Below are positions 23,017 to 35,400 of a stretch of DNA of 64,000 bases, piece by piece. Source of the stretch: Chloranthus sessilifolius. Its lineage: Eukaryota; Streptophyta; Magnoliopsida; Chloranthales; Chloranthaceae. The DNA is taken from positions 83,918,097 through 83,982,096 of the forward strand of contig CM037590.1 in NCBI GenBank assembly GCA_021018995.1, in the 5' to 3' direction. A model generated the notes under the pieces. That model was not told where the DNA came from. It saw only the letters and a list, made by a program, of their open reading frames with translations, and did not search any database. The position numbers were made by a program, and so were the translations under genes. Every line of letters begins with the position of its first letter. The first letter of the stretch is position 1.

Positions 23017-24627
23017 TCTATCTCGACAAGGTAAGTATTGGTGAAATGGAAACATGACTGCTTAAGAGCCACCCAAAAGAGGCCATCATTCCAAGCACAG
23101 TAGCCAAAAAACATCCCTAAAAATTATGATATCCTTTGCTACCCCATTTGAGCCTGGGCCTTTCTTTCAATAAACCCCTTTCCCAAAAAAAAAAAGAGAG
23201 AAAAAGTGTATACATATACAAAAAAAGGACGAAAGTAAAATCAAAATCTAAATAAAATAAAAAAAGTCAACCCTTAAAAAGAGATTGCATGAAATAAAAT
23301 AAAGAAAAAAAAAATATAGAAGAATTATGGGGCATGTATAGTAAAATCCCCCAAGGAAGAAAGTATGTTGTGAGAAACTGAAGCAGTATCAAGGAAACCC
23401 TTTTTAGCCCATCATACCTTCAAATCCTAACCTGACCCATGGCCAAGCTACACCCTGAAGAAAGCCCTCTTTTTTAGGTTCACAAGTAGTCATAGTATTT
23501 GTTAAGTCAACACAAGCCGAGTTGTGAGACGACAATAGAACCCCATCTGGCCGACTATGATGGGATCGACGTCTATGTCGTGGTTTTTAAAAAGAGTAAA
23601 AGAAATAAAAAGATAAAAATAACAAATAAAAATACAAGCTCAAAGTAAGATGGACATAGTGAAAATTCGAAAGGGCACTACAGGTAAAAACAGGGAGTTT
23701 GTACGGACCAGATGAAAACCCGAAAGGGCACTTGGTTTAAGAGACCTAAACCCATGGACGTGGCAAAAACTCAAAAGGGCACCACGGGTAAGAAGAGGGC
23801 AAAAACGGGCACAACGAACCCATCTTGGGCATTGTGAGTAAAAGGATTAAAGAATTGAAAAGAAAAGTTGAAAAAGAAAGGTTTTAATTGATTGATAAAA
23901 TTGATGCTGGAGGAGCCCTCTTGGTTTCTCTCCCTGATCTCCTTTTTTCTGACCAGGCCACTCATGTTAGTTCAAATCAGGACCCGACCAGAATTGTCTT
24001 TGTGAAACCGCTTCGTCGAAGGTATGACTCAAGGTAAGGAGAAAGGTTTGACTCAATCCAAAGGGATTGATGTTCCAATTTTGGTAAAACTGCTAAAATT
24101 CACCCAGATCCGACCACTTAAAAGGGGTTCGACCATGCTCAAAAGGGGACTTGAGATCTCACCCCATGATTGAGGCATCAAACTAAAAAAAAAAAGAGAA
24201 TAAAGGACAAGGAGGATGGCCCCTTTTGTCAAAGATAATAATTTTCCTTTTCCACTTCCATGCCCAGGCTGTGCACATTCCAAAAAAAGAGGGGACCCAT
24301 TAATCAAAAAAGCAACAAAAAAGAGAAGTCTTTGTAAATATAATAGATTTTCCTTTTCCATTTACAACTGCACCGCTTACACCACATCCCAAAAAATAGT
24401 CGGTGTGATGTCTAGCTTTCTTTCTTTCTTTCTTTTTTATAAAAGTAAAAAATAAATAAAATATGTATACCAAAAAGTGTGTACCTGTAAAGGGGTTTCT
24501 TACTCCCCTTTTTTGTATATCTAATCTGTGCAAAAAGATGTATGTGCAGGAAGGAATCAATGGCCTAACTCGCACTTCAAGGCACTAATTTCGATGCAAA
24601 AATCATCCTCCTGGACATTCCGCTCAG
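23017..24627 (+). other. Tat1 non-coding region downstream of integrase
   Basis: Holds a strong splice-donor match right after the integrase stop (CAAG|GTAAGT at 23031), A-rich tracts (23185-23330, 23590-23640), and three copies of a GAAAAYYCGAAAGGGCAC-like phrase with about 50-bp spacing (23661-23687, 23712-23735, 23763-23792). A pyrimidine tract follows near 24416. No convincing plus-strand ORF is present. The antisense coiled-coil ORF ends at 24628. Confidence 0.6.
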
Positions 24628-25972
24628 TTAGCCAGCAGCCATAGAGGCTCTTGTACCTCTTTCGAGAAGCATCAGTAGCCCATGAGCAACATTCAAGGAT
24701 CCTTCCAGGCGAAGGACCTCACTCTCAGCTATACCAGCTCTAGTCTCTGCTACCTTTACTCTAACTTTCTCTTGTGCTAAAAGCTTTTGCAGGACCCTCT
24801 TCTCATCAATCAGCAGCTCAATGCAAGCTCAAAGCGCCGCCTCCTTCTTTGGCCAGGGGCCTCTCATATCAATACTCTCTGACTGATCCAGATGATCAGT
24901 AGTAGGCTGCTCAGCTAACAGCCAAGCCTCGTACTCAGGGGAAGACTAAACTGAATCTCCCTACTCCATATCACACATCAGTGTCGACTGATGCATCTCC
25001 CAAAGAGCAGTAATCCGATCCACATCCCGAGAGGACCCCCTAGAAAAGATCAGGTCATATAAAGGGGGTTTTGCCTCGCAAGGCACCTACTGAGAGCAGC
25101 TGAACTGACACAACATCCAAAATGGGAAGTAGAAGGTGCTCCCAGTCAATCCTAGGAGGGTGATGCCCTCATGGTCTCTAGAACGAACTACTGGGAAGGT
25201 CCAATCTAACCAAGGAAGTCTCCATATTAGCTCTGCATCGGCCAACCAAAGCTTCAAAGTTGACAAATCACCCTGCGGAAGCAAGTGGCACCTACCTAAA
25301 AAGCATCGAGCCGCCTCACCTCGAGCACTGTAAAAGTGTGGCATGGGTCCCAAGATAGCGAGATGCTCACCTAACTAGACATGGAGCAGCAAGGGACATC
25401 CCCTGAGGCCCTCCACCTTACCTAGAGCGACTGCATCAAGGCATCGGTATAATTCAACAAGGACTAGGTGTGTCATTGATTGGCCCCCTACCAACTCGAT
25501 CAAAACATCGCAGAGAGCCAGAGAGAAGCTCTCTCCCCAGTGAAGAAAAGGACTTCCGAAATGAGACTAGAGCAAAGGTTGTCACATTGAATATATTCCT
25601 AACCGACAATTTTTGAAGACTTTTGTCATCGAAAAGTTCTTTGAGAAATTTGATTGAACACCTTGTGGACCCCCCAATGAAACTTTTCTCATACTCGAAT
25701 TTCTTCAAACCTAGGGTAAGGTGAATGAATTTAGAGTAACCCGACTTCGGCGTGACTCTTGCGAGGCCTTTGCGGAGCTTCAAGCTGGATAAATTGGATA
25801 ACTCCTCAAGAGTGGGAGTTAGCTCCCACTTCCCAAAACAGAACACATGGGCATTTGTATCCCAAAACGAGGTTGCCGCATGAAGTAGATCCCACCATAG
25901 AGGAACCTTAAGAAAGAAGGGAAGACGTGATAATCCAAGCCGCTCCAATTCAACGAGCTCGCTCTCATTCAA
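24628..25972 (-). pseudogene. Antisense passenger ORF in Tat1, DUF7745-like with C-terminal coiled coil
   Basis: Read on the minus strand from the ATG at 25972. It contains WDTNAHVFCFGKWELTPTLE, the signature of the DUF7745 family of plant retroelement-linked proteins, then FIGGSTRCSIKFLKELFDD. After a frameshift near 25400 it continues with GCPLLLHVQLGEHLAILGPM, LGRCHLLPQGD and ITLLGLTGSTFYFPFWMLCQ. The last third is a heptad-like coiled coil (DEKRVLQKLLAQEKVRVKVA) ending with TAA at 24628. About 448 codons in all; several TAG codons replace Gln. Extra ORFs in antisense downstream of integrase are known in Tat elements. The molecular function is unknown. Confidence 0.72.
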
Positions 25973-26927
25973 GCTCCCAAGCTAACTTTTTAGAAAATTG
26001 GGCTCCAAGCCCAAAGAAAGGAGTAAATTGGTTCCAAGCCCTCCATGTAAGGGAGGGTTGGAAAGAAGGTCCATAGACGTAGAAAGATCTTTCAAAAATA
26101 TAAAATTCAATGTATGTCAATGGACCCACCATTGGGAAAGCAAGGAGAGGAAAAATCAACTGAAAAGGCCAAGTCAAAAAGAAAAGAAAGAGAAAATGGA
26201 CTGTCTTGGGCATATAAGGGCCCACTGCCCCCAGGCTATACCTGGTGCAACTAATAGTTGCGCCAGTGTAAATTCACCCCAGGATTAGCCAGGCCAATCT
26301 AGCCCCCTTTTATGCCTTTTTGAGCTTTTGAAGGAATTTTTTTTGGGCCTTTGCTGGCCCCCTTTGCTAGTTAGCCTGTCCACCTACTTTATACTATGAA
26401 GACATTCACAAACATGAAAATTAAAGGGCACCTAACAGTGAAATAATTTTACTTTTTGTGCAGGAGAAACTCGCACCAAGGCGTGCGACCTCAAGGGCCA
26501 CTTTTATGAGCAATCGCCAAAACCACCCTGCAAGCAGTCGGATATGTGCAAGGGAAAGATAACATGCAATCAAAGAAACAACACTAAACATTTCCAAGCA
26601 GAAAAATCATCCAAAAAAAGTGCCACAATTATCCATCACAATTTGTCTAAAATCCCAAATCATCATCCCCAAAGTGCTAACCCAATTCTCCAGACCACGT
26701 CATGAAATCGATTTCAGAGGGCCTGAAATTTTTCCCCTGGCAGCGCAAGTGGTAATCCATGAATCGTGCGCGGATCATTTCAAATTTTGCTATTCTTAAA
26801 TTCCACCCTTAGAAAGCGGAAAAAAGCAATACGTAACTGAACGGCATAGTCAAAATCAGAAATCAGGATCATTCGAGGAACAAAGGATGGTAAACCAGTG
26901 AGAAAAGAAGGTAAGCAGAATACTCAC
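25973..26927 (-). promoter_or_regulatory. Upstream region of the DUF7745-like ORF and tail of the PMD gene, with a palindrome
   Basis: The palindrome at 26242-26266 (arms CTGGTGCAACTA and TAGTTGCGCCAG, one mismatch) lies 270 bp upstream of the antisense ATG. This is the motif found in the Tat1 leader and LTR. A TATA-like TTATATG is at 26212-26218 on the minus strand. The part from about 26300 to 26927 may hold the 3' end of the upstream PMD gene; I see no clear coding sequence in it. Confidence 0.5.
26242..26266. repeat. 25-nt palindrome upstream of the antisense DUF7745-like ORF
   Basis: Arms of 12 nt around a central A, with a single T/G difference between the arms. Same family as 551-670 and 44830-44854. 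Confidence 0.85.
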
Positions 26928-28794
26928 CCCCTCCACATCCCGGAGCTCAGCAAGGTTGTGATAATACACAGCATGTTCCATGGTTGAGTCAAAGTTCTAC
27001 ATTTAGAGGAAAAGGATGTCAGTTACAAGGACTAGTAACAAACACATGCATTTAGCAAAGGAGCCAAGACAAAGAAAGAGTGATCGTGAGAAGTCTTACC
27101 CCCTGAACCACCTCAGGAGAAGGGACCCGGGCTGCCTCAAATGAGATGCATTCCTGCTTATCCACGTCGGTCCATAGATCTGAGAGAAAGCCATCGTCGA
27201 GGTGCCTAAAGGTCCCATGAACCACAGTAGGAGCACCGCCCAAGGTACCCATACAAGAGGACCCTAAAGGACTGTCATCTGAAGGCCAGCACTTGAGGAA
27301 CTGACACCAGAAGGACCTGCCCCTGAGGGACTCGCACCGAAAGGACCAGCATCTAAGGGACCTGCCCCTGAATCATCCGCGGTACTCGCCACAGCCCCGC
27401 CTTCATCATCTGAGTTGTCTCCCTAGATAAACTGTGAACGAAATAGTGATTCGCCCAGTAGGAACCAAAGCTGAATTGAAACCAAAAAGGGGACTAATCT
27501 GAAAGAGAAAGGAGAATTACTTGGGAGTGAGGGCCATCGAAAGCAAGGAAGTTGACGCTAGGGATAAAGCACGGCAGAAGGAACCGATACGACAGAGACT
27601 CATACCGTAGCAGATAGTCCCGGACATGAGAAGGGCATTAATGGGAATCCCATTATGGAGGTAGGCCACAGTGATCTCCTCGGTGCTACTCGCGGGATCC
27701 AAAACATTTGCAGGGGGATCCATAGGTTTGGTGGGATAGCCTTGATACTTGGTAACTACCCGCTCCCCCAAATAGTAGGTCTTGGCCCACGCCCCATAGA
27801 AGAAGACAACGCGGTGCTTATTAAATAGGCGAGATGGACCTACGGCAGCCCGGTCCCAAAAAATGGAGGTGAGGTACGGGTCATAAAGGATCTGTCTAAG
27901 TCAAGAGGTGGCCAATTAGTCAAAATTGCAACATAATAACAAAAGAGAATTTTTGAACTGAAATAAATAGAGGTGAAAAGGCCTTACCTGCTCGGGGACC
28001 ATCAGATCCGGTTGGGACCTAAGGCCCATCTCTAGATGCTTCATGCCCACGTCGTGGCGTCGGGATTGGTTCCAATTGCTCAGGAGAGGGTAGGTGTATT
28101 CCTCAGAGTGGAGAAGCGGGTGCCCAGGCTGAAAGTGAAGGTAGCCCTATGCCTGAGGAGAGCAGTGCACAAAAAAAGAAGTCAGTAGCATACAAAGACC
28201 ATCCAAGTAAAACTGATGAAAGCAAAAGAGTTATAGATTACCTCCAATGATGGCCAAAAACCAACCACAGACTTGGCCTCCCCGATAAATACTCAAGCTA
28301 TGCCATACATCAACACCGCATATCTGGCCCCGCCCCAGTCATACCTGTGGATGTAGAGCCAGTTATCCATAATGCTCAACAGTGCCAAGTTAACTCGACC
28401 GCCGCTTACATTGGTAAAGAGGGTCTTGCCCAACAGGAGCAAAAGCATGATATGGGCTAGGACGATCACCCGCGTGGGCTCAATATAAAGCTCCAAATCT
28501 GGCTGGCCCAGATCTACCAGCTCACCGGCCCCATAGAGCCCAGATAGCCAGGTCATCTTTACCTCGGTACCGTGTAATTGCCCACGAGGGGGATAATCCC
28601 CTATCAATCTAACAATGTCATCTCGGCTAGGCACCGCAAGGCTGGCTATCGGTATGCCCCCTACCCTGATGCAGACAATCATCACCCAATCCACGAGCGT
28701 CAAGGTCATCTAAGCATAGGCCGTGTGAAAAGACATGGTCTCCGGGTGAAACCTCTCGATCAATGCTCTCAAGTACGCAGCGTCGGCCCTCATG

Positions 28795-28799
28795 GAGGG
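28795..28799. repeat. Left target-site duplication of Athila-B (GAGGG)
   Basis: GAGGG precedes the 5' LTR and GAGGG (43093-43097) follows the 3' LTR: a perfect 5-bp duplication. Confidence 0.95.
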
Positions 28800-30660
28800 T
28801 GTTGAGAACTGGAAAATGCCATTTTTCACCCCTTAACCTGAGTCTTGATAGACCTTTGAGAGAACTAAATAAGTGTTCTAAGTGCTTGTGTTTCAGCTAA
28901 CAATAAAGACAGGCTTAACCATAAAAGCAGCTTAAAAGTGCCAAAAAGATGACAATCCATGTCGATCTAAAGGAAGAAAGAGAAGGGACAACCTCACTAG
29001 CTGTTAAAAGGTCTGAACTGAAGAGGCAATGACCTGGTCTCAACCCAGAAAAGAAGTATGGAGCAATTCGAATAGAAAAATGCACTACAGAGTACTTTTC
29101 GCAAAGAACCTGAATCTTTCGCAAGAAAGAAGTTTAACTCACGAAAAGAACTAAAACTGTCCAGCTTAGTCAAGAGCACCTGAACTCTTCGAAGAGATGA
29201 TTGACCTTTTCGAAAAGAAGAAAACTCCATTCGAACAGAACCAAAACATTGCGAAAAGAGCTTCAGGAGTTACAACACCTTGCGAAAAGTCCCCTAAACT
29301 ATGCGAAAAGGTATTCTGGAGATTCCCAGCTTTTGCAAGGGCGATTCAGTAATCTTTATCACGCGTCCCAATGCATTGAAAAACCTAGGGACATTCCAGA
29401 GGATTCTAAGCATGAAGTGAAGGCATATTCCACCCCATGTGAGCACCCAGAGATGAAATAACTTGGTGGGAACTTCTAGAAACTCTAACAAACTTTCAAA
29501 ATGCATAACAGAATTGATGCTTTTGTCACCTGATTGGCTGAACCAGATTGAGCAATTCTGATTAGCCAGAATAGATCTGGATCCTTGTGCTCGACTAGCA
29601 TTGATCGATACAGATCTGAGCACTTCTGATTGGTTGATACACATCTGAACTGGACTTAGGGAAAACTATAAATAGATGAACCATTTACCCAATTTGGGCA
29701 TCCAGATTTTGAGTTTCATTCCTATTCCCCCATTTCCAAATCAGATAGTTTGTCTGAAATCCCTGTAATAACCTCACTTTTACTTGCAATTGAGAGCTGT
29801 GAGATACTCCTGTAATTCAAAGGAGAGTTGTATTCAAGACTACAAATCTGAGAGCTGTTTAAGCTGTGCTCTGTAATTGTAATGGTGAATTTGAAAAGGT
29901 TGCTGTAAACTGTACATTCTCAATTGGACTCATGTTAAGGGTTCCCTCTGATCTCCTTATTGCATTAGACTCCTTTAGATTTACTATTTTTCATGCAATT
30001 TCCCTTGATTCATTTATCCTGTGAGAATTAGTGTTTGTAACCTAATCTCTCACGACATTTGTAGTGATGCTTCTTGTTCTAAATTAAGGATTTGGATTAA
30101 AAGACTATTGGATGGTCTGTGGCCATTAAAGTGGACAGACCATAGCATTAAGCCTAAATCTAATCCTTGAGTTAGATTTATTTCTCTTACATCTGTGCTG
30201 GTAGCCAGATGAAGATTGGATCATCCCTTAGTTGAGCTGCAGTCTTTCTCATTGTATTTCAAGGACCAAATCAAAGTTAGATATTACTTCTCCATTTTTA
30301 ATAAGTTTACCTCAAAATTCCCCCAACTCGGATCTGGATCATTTAGTTTAGCTTTTACTTTTATCATTTAGTTAATGTGACAAATTCAACCCCCATCTTA
30401 TGTGCTTTCTAGATAGGATAAGAGGCCAGATCTGGTAGCTCAGATCTGGAGGTTTATCTTGCATTTTAGACAAATTCTCTGTGGACGATCTTTTACTCAC
30501 TTACATTTAAAACTTGCTACAATTGGCGATCTTGGTTAATTCACTTCTCTCTGTGCTGATATTTCTTTACTCTTTTTAATGTTCTAGATTCATTATAACT
30601 TAGCAGTTGCAAACCTGTTTTCAAAATACAAATAAATCAAGCACACTTAGAACGACAACA
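28800..30660 (+). repeat. Athila-B 5' LTR
   Basis: TGTTGAGAACTGG...AACGACAACA. Pairs with 41226-43092. Contains the TTCGAA array (29062-29310) and the TATA box at 29667-29675. Relative to the 3' LTR it lacks a short stretch before the LTR end (near 30526). Confidence 0.95.
29062..29310 (+). repeat. TTCGAA/GCGAA array in U3 of the Athila-B 5' LTR
   Basis: Degenerate repeats of the type TTTTCGCAAAGAACCTGAA and CTTCGAAGAGATGATTGACC, with several TTCGAA and GCGAAAAG cores. Same position relative to the TATA box as in Athila-A. Confidence 0.78.
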
Positions 30661-30666
30661 AGTTTT

Positions 30667-30684
30667 TGGCGCTGCTGCCGGGGA
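30667..30684 (+). other. Athila-B primer-binding site (tRNA-Asp type)
   Basis: TGGCGCTGCTGCCGGGGA, six bases after the LTR end, differs from the Athila tRNA-Asp PBS at two positions. Confidence 0.9.
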
Positions 30685-30860
30685 ATTTGTTCTAAAATAG
30701 GTAGACCTAAGTTTTCACTTTTATTTTTATACCAGTACTAAACTATTCTATTGTTTATACCTGTGCAATTATTCATATCCAATTTTTGAAGAAGGGAAAC
30801 TACTTAAAAAGGAATTCTGAAGGTTTGCTGTGAATAATCAGATTTTTTGTTCTGAGTTGT

Positions 30861-31871
30861 ATGTTTGATAGGAGGACTCTCAGCCCTGAGATTGTCCCAC
30901 TGAATTTAGAAGTTGAAAGGCTATTACGAACCAAACAAACAACACAAAATTCTGCTTCTATGGGTGAAGAACCTCGACTTTTGAGGGATTACTTCGCACC
31001 TGGTACTTATAATTCCCCCTTTTGCATTCAATTTCCTACTGTTAAAGGAAATTATGAGATCAAATCATCAACCATCCAAATGCTTCCTTCCTTCCATGGG
31101 TTGAGTAAGGAAGATCCATACAAACATGTGGATGAATTCTTGGCTCTTTGCACCACATTCAACATAGCTAGACTTGGTCCAGAAGCAACCAAGCTTAGGC
31201 TCTTTCCTTTTTCATTAAAGGATAAAGCTAGAGCATGGTTATCTATGTTAGCACCAAATAGTATCACTTCTTGGAATGATTTGCAGTGTCAATTTTTAGC
31301 CAAATACTTCCCAATGTCTAAAACAAGCCAATTGAGACAAAGTATAATTTCTTTCTCACAAAACTCAACTGAAACTTTCCATGAAGCATGGGAAAGATTT
31401 AAGGAACTTTTAAGGCAATGTCCTCATCATCAAATTCCCAGATGGAAACTGGTTCAAAGCTTCTATCAAGGAATTGATCAAAAAGGCAAAAATATGGTGG
31501 ATGCCTCCTGTGGAGGCACTTACTTGCAAAAAATAGTTGAGGAGGTTTGGGACTTATTTGAAGTAATTGGTGAAAACTCAACTCAACAGGAATCTCTGTC
31601 AAGAGATATTGAAAATCCTGCTAGGTTGAACAATCAGCAAACCTCCAAAGGAAAGATTTATGAGGTGAATGAGTTGGAAAGAAAGATGGACAATTTAACC
31701 ACAAAGTTTGATAGATTGATGGATTCACTTAAAAATCCAATAGTTGCACGAGTAGAGGAGGCATGTCTGATATGCCAGTCCCCTACTCATTCAATTGACC
31801 AATGTCCCACAGATTTAAGTGGTGGAATAAGCTCATGTCGCATAAATCATTTGGACAGATGCGTCAAATGA
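30861..31871 (+). pseudogene. Athila-B gag with intact CCHC knuckle
   Basis: An open frame of 336 codons. The likely gag start is the ATG at 30960 (MGEEPRLLRDYFAPG). The capsid domain is as in Athila-A and uninterrupted, followed by YLQKIVEEVWDLFEVIGENS, a coiled-coil-like stretch (NELERKMDNLTTKFDRLMDS) and a CCHC zinc knuckle (CLICQSPTHSIDQC, C-X2-C-X4-H-X4-C) for RNA packaging. The frame is lost shortly after 31830 by an indel, and the downstream gag tail continues in other frames (31878-32436). The core is the best preserved gag in the window. Confidence 0.88.
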
Positions 31872-32496
31872 ATATCTATGGAGAGGGCACCCCAATTTGA
31901 GGTGGAGCCAAGGGAATTATCAATACAAGAAAACCAAAGAACCAAATGCCTTTCAAAAGCGCATGCCTTTATCGAGAATTTTTATGCCAAGCCAAATTTT
32001 GACCCATTCCACAACAACTGCACAAGAATCGCCAGCTCAAATCCTTCCAGTGTCCCCTTCTTTGAAGATCAAGTCCTAAATTCACTCCAGAATTTAGATC
32101 TTTAACTTCATCGTGAACTTTCACAGCCAGAGCATAAAGAAGATTGAAGAAACATTGGGGCAGCTTTCAAATACTTTGGCCAAAAGAGAGGAAGGAAAGT
32201 TACCCAGCCAACTTTTGAACAATCTGAAAGGACAGTTCATGGTTGGAGAAGCTTCTATTTCACATGAAGAAGTAAAAACTGTCACAACTTTGAGAAGTGG
32301 AAGAATTATAAATAACAAAGTGGGTACTGAAGAAGAAAAAAATGAGGAAAAGGATAAAGATATGCAGCAAGAGCAGCATAATGATAGCAGTGGAGGTGCT
32401 GATGTACCTCAGAAAAATCAAACAAATGAAAAATAAAAAAATAAAAAAGATTCTGATAATGTTTCCAAAGCTGTAAATGAAGGACTAGTTCCTCAT
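31872..32496 (+). pseudogene. Athila-B gag tail / gag-pro linker
   Basis: Broken frames match the Athila-A tail: TLAKREEGKLPSQLLNN and FMVGEASISHEEVKTVTTLR (32113-32436), ending in TAA at 32434. No catalytic domain. A Glu/Asp/Lys-rich stretch precedes the protease region. Confidence 0.7.
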
Positions 32497-35400
32497 TTGC
32501 CATTTCCTCATGCAATGAAATCTGTATCCCCTTTTGATAAAGGGAACACAAAAATAGATGAAATGATGGAGACTTTCAAGCAAGTTAAGATAAATCTACC
32601 TTTGCTTGCAATCAAACAAATTCCAAAGATATATGCAAAATTTTTGAAAGATGTTTACACTCACAAAAGACAGTCTAGGATACAGTTATCCAAGAAGGTC
32701 TTTGCTGTGGAAAGAGTTAATCAGGTGTTATCCATTGCCACACCTCCTAAACTTCAAGATCCTGGAATCCCCACAATCCCTTGCATTATTGGGGAACATA
32801 CCATTGAAAAGGCTTTATTAGATCTGGGTGCTAGTGTCAACCTACTTCCATATTCTATATATGAGAAACTAGGTTTGGGAGAATTAAAACCCACTCATGT
32901 GGTGTTACAACTAGCAGACAGATCTAAAAGGAAGCCAGTTGGGATGATTGAAGATGTATTGGTGGGAGTAGATAAATTTTTCTATCATGCTGATTTTCTA
33001 GTTTTGGACATGGAACCTACCAAAAGCAAAACTTCCATACCTGTCATTTTGGGAAGACCATTCACAGCTACAAAGAAATGCTTGCATTCAATGCAGTCTG
33101 TATTATGGAAGTCTCTTTGGAAACATGAAGGTAAAATTAAATGTTTATAATGCGGTCACACAAATTTCATTCACTCGAGGAATGTTTTCATGTTGATCTA
33201 TTGGATGAACTGGTAGAAGGAACTTTACAACAGTTTCTGCAGTGTGAAGATTTCACCACAGATGCTAAAGATGCTTGGGGAAATTCTGAGGAAGAAATAG
33301 TTTGTATCTCAAATTCTGAGGAAGTAAATGTTGTCCAAGGAACTCATAATCAATCAGCAAGTTTCTCTTCTTGGAAACCTGCTACTCTTCCCCTTCCACA
33401 AATAGCTAAGGTACCTTTGTTACCTTCTTTTCTCAAATTTCACCGATGAAGAGCTCAAGCCAAAAAATTTGAAATATGTGTTTTTAGGAGATCATAAATC
33501 ATTGCCTGCAATTATTTCTTCCTCCATCACAAAGGAGCAGGAGGAAGAGCTGTTGATTGTTTTGAAAGAACATAGAAGGGCAATTGGCTGGACTCTTGCT
33601 GATTTGGGAGGAATCAGTCCAGCTGTTTGCATGCACAAAATTCATTTGGAAGAAGATGCAAAGCCTTCTAGGGAAATGCAAAGGAGGCTGAACCCTCATA
33701 TGCAAGAAGTAGTCATGAAAGAGGTTGTTAAGTTGTTGGATGCAGGGGTCATTTACCCCATTTCAGATTCATCTTGGGTGGCACCTACACAGGTGGTACA
33801 TAAGATATCTGGGATCACTGTTGTAACCTCAGATACTGGTGAGCTTATGTCAACCAGACAAACAACTGGGTGGAGGGTCTGTATTGATTACAGAAAATTA
33901 AATTCAATGACCAGAAAAGACCATTTCCCTCTCCCATTCATTGATCAGATTTTAGATAAGCTAGCAGGAAAAGCTTATTACTGTTTTCTTGATGGTTACT
34001 CTGGTTACAACCAGATTCCTGTGTACCCACAAGATCAGGAAAAGACCACATTCTCCTGTCCTTTTGGCACTTTTTCCTATAGGAGAATGCCTTTTGGTCT
34101 TTGTAATGCTCCTGCTACCTTTCAAAGATGCATGTACTCCATTTTCTCTGATATGATTGACCAATTTATGGAGATTTTTATGGATGATTTTTCAATCTAC
34201 GGAAACAGTTTTTCCCAGTGTTTACATCATCTCAAATTGGTGTTACAGAGATGTGAAGAAACCAATCTAGTTTTGAGCTGGGAAAAGAGCCATTTCATGG
34301 TCACCCAAGGCATTGTCCTTGGCTATGTTGTTTCCCACAAGGGCATTGAGGTGGACAGAGCAAAAATTGATTTAATTGCACATTTACCACCTCCCAAAAC
34401 TGTTAAACAAATAAGAAGTTTTCTGGGACATGCTGGATTTTACAGAAGGTTCATTAAGGACTTCAGTAAAATAACCAAGCCTCTTTGTCATTTGTTGTGC
34501 CAAGATGTCCCTTTTGTTTTCAATAATGAATGCATGAAGGCATTTGAATTCTTAAAAAACTGTTTGATTTTAGCTCCAATATTGTAGTCTCCAGATTATT
34601 CACTACCTTTTGAATTGATGCGTGATGCATCAGATTATGCTTTGGGAGCTGTCCTTGGACATAGAAAGGACAAGCTGCCTCATGTCATAGCTTATGCCAG
34701 TAGATCAATGATTGATGCACAGCTCAATTACACAACAACTGAGAAGGAGCTACTGGCAATTGTTTTTGCTTTAGAGAAATTCAGGTCATATGTCTTGGGT
34801 TCACAAATAGTGGTGTTCACTGACCACTCTGCCTTGAAATACCTTCTGTCTAAGAAGGATACCAAACCAAGATTAATCAGGTGGATTCTCCTATTACAGG
34901 AATTTGATTTACAGATCAAAGATAAAAAGGGGGTGGAGAATGTGGTGGCTGATCAATGCCTAGAATTTTAATCGAGATTGATAGGCTGCCTATCAATGAA
35001 TCTTTCCCTGATGAGCAACTTTTTGCTATTAGTGTACACACTCCTTGGTTTGCAAACATAGTCAACTTTTTGGCTACTGGAAGAATTCCTCAACATTGGA
35101 ATAAAATGGATAAAGATCTTTTTTTCTCAAAGGTTAAACATTTCATCTGGGAAGATCCTTATCTGTTTAAGAGTTGTGCAGACCAAATAATAAGAAGGTG
35201 TGTCCCTGACCAAGAATTTCATAGAATACTTTCTATGTGTCATGAACAGGCCTGTGGAGGTCATTTTAGTGGAAACAAAATCGCAAAGGTTTTGAGGTGG
35301 AATTTTATTGGCCTACACTTTTCAAAGATGCTCAAAGACTTGTAAGTCTTGCCAAGCCGAAATTGGGCAGCATTTCCAAGGGAAACTCAATGCCTTTACA

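Noticed and set aside
24216..24455. Plus-strand ORF of 79 codons in the Tat1 tail
   Set aside because: No domain, biased composition, and overlaps a pyrimidine-rich non-coding tract.
26928..28794. PMD exons as an intact host gene
   Set aside because: The exons lie between Tat1 integrase and the Tat1 3' LTR, carry several premature stops, and share Tat1's palindrome in their flank.
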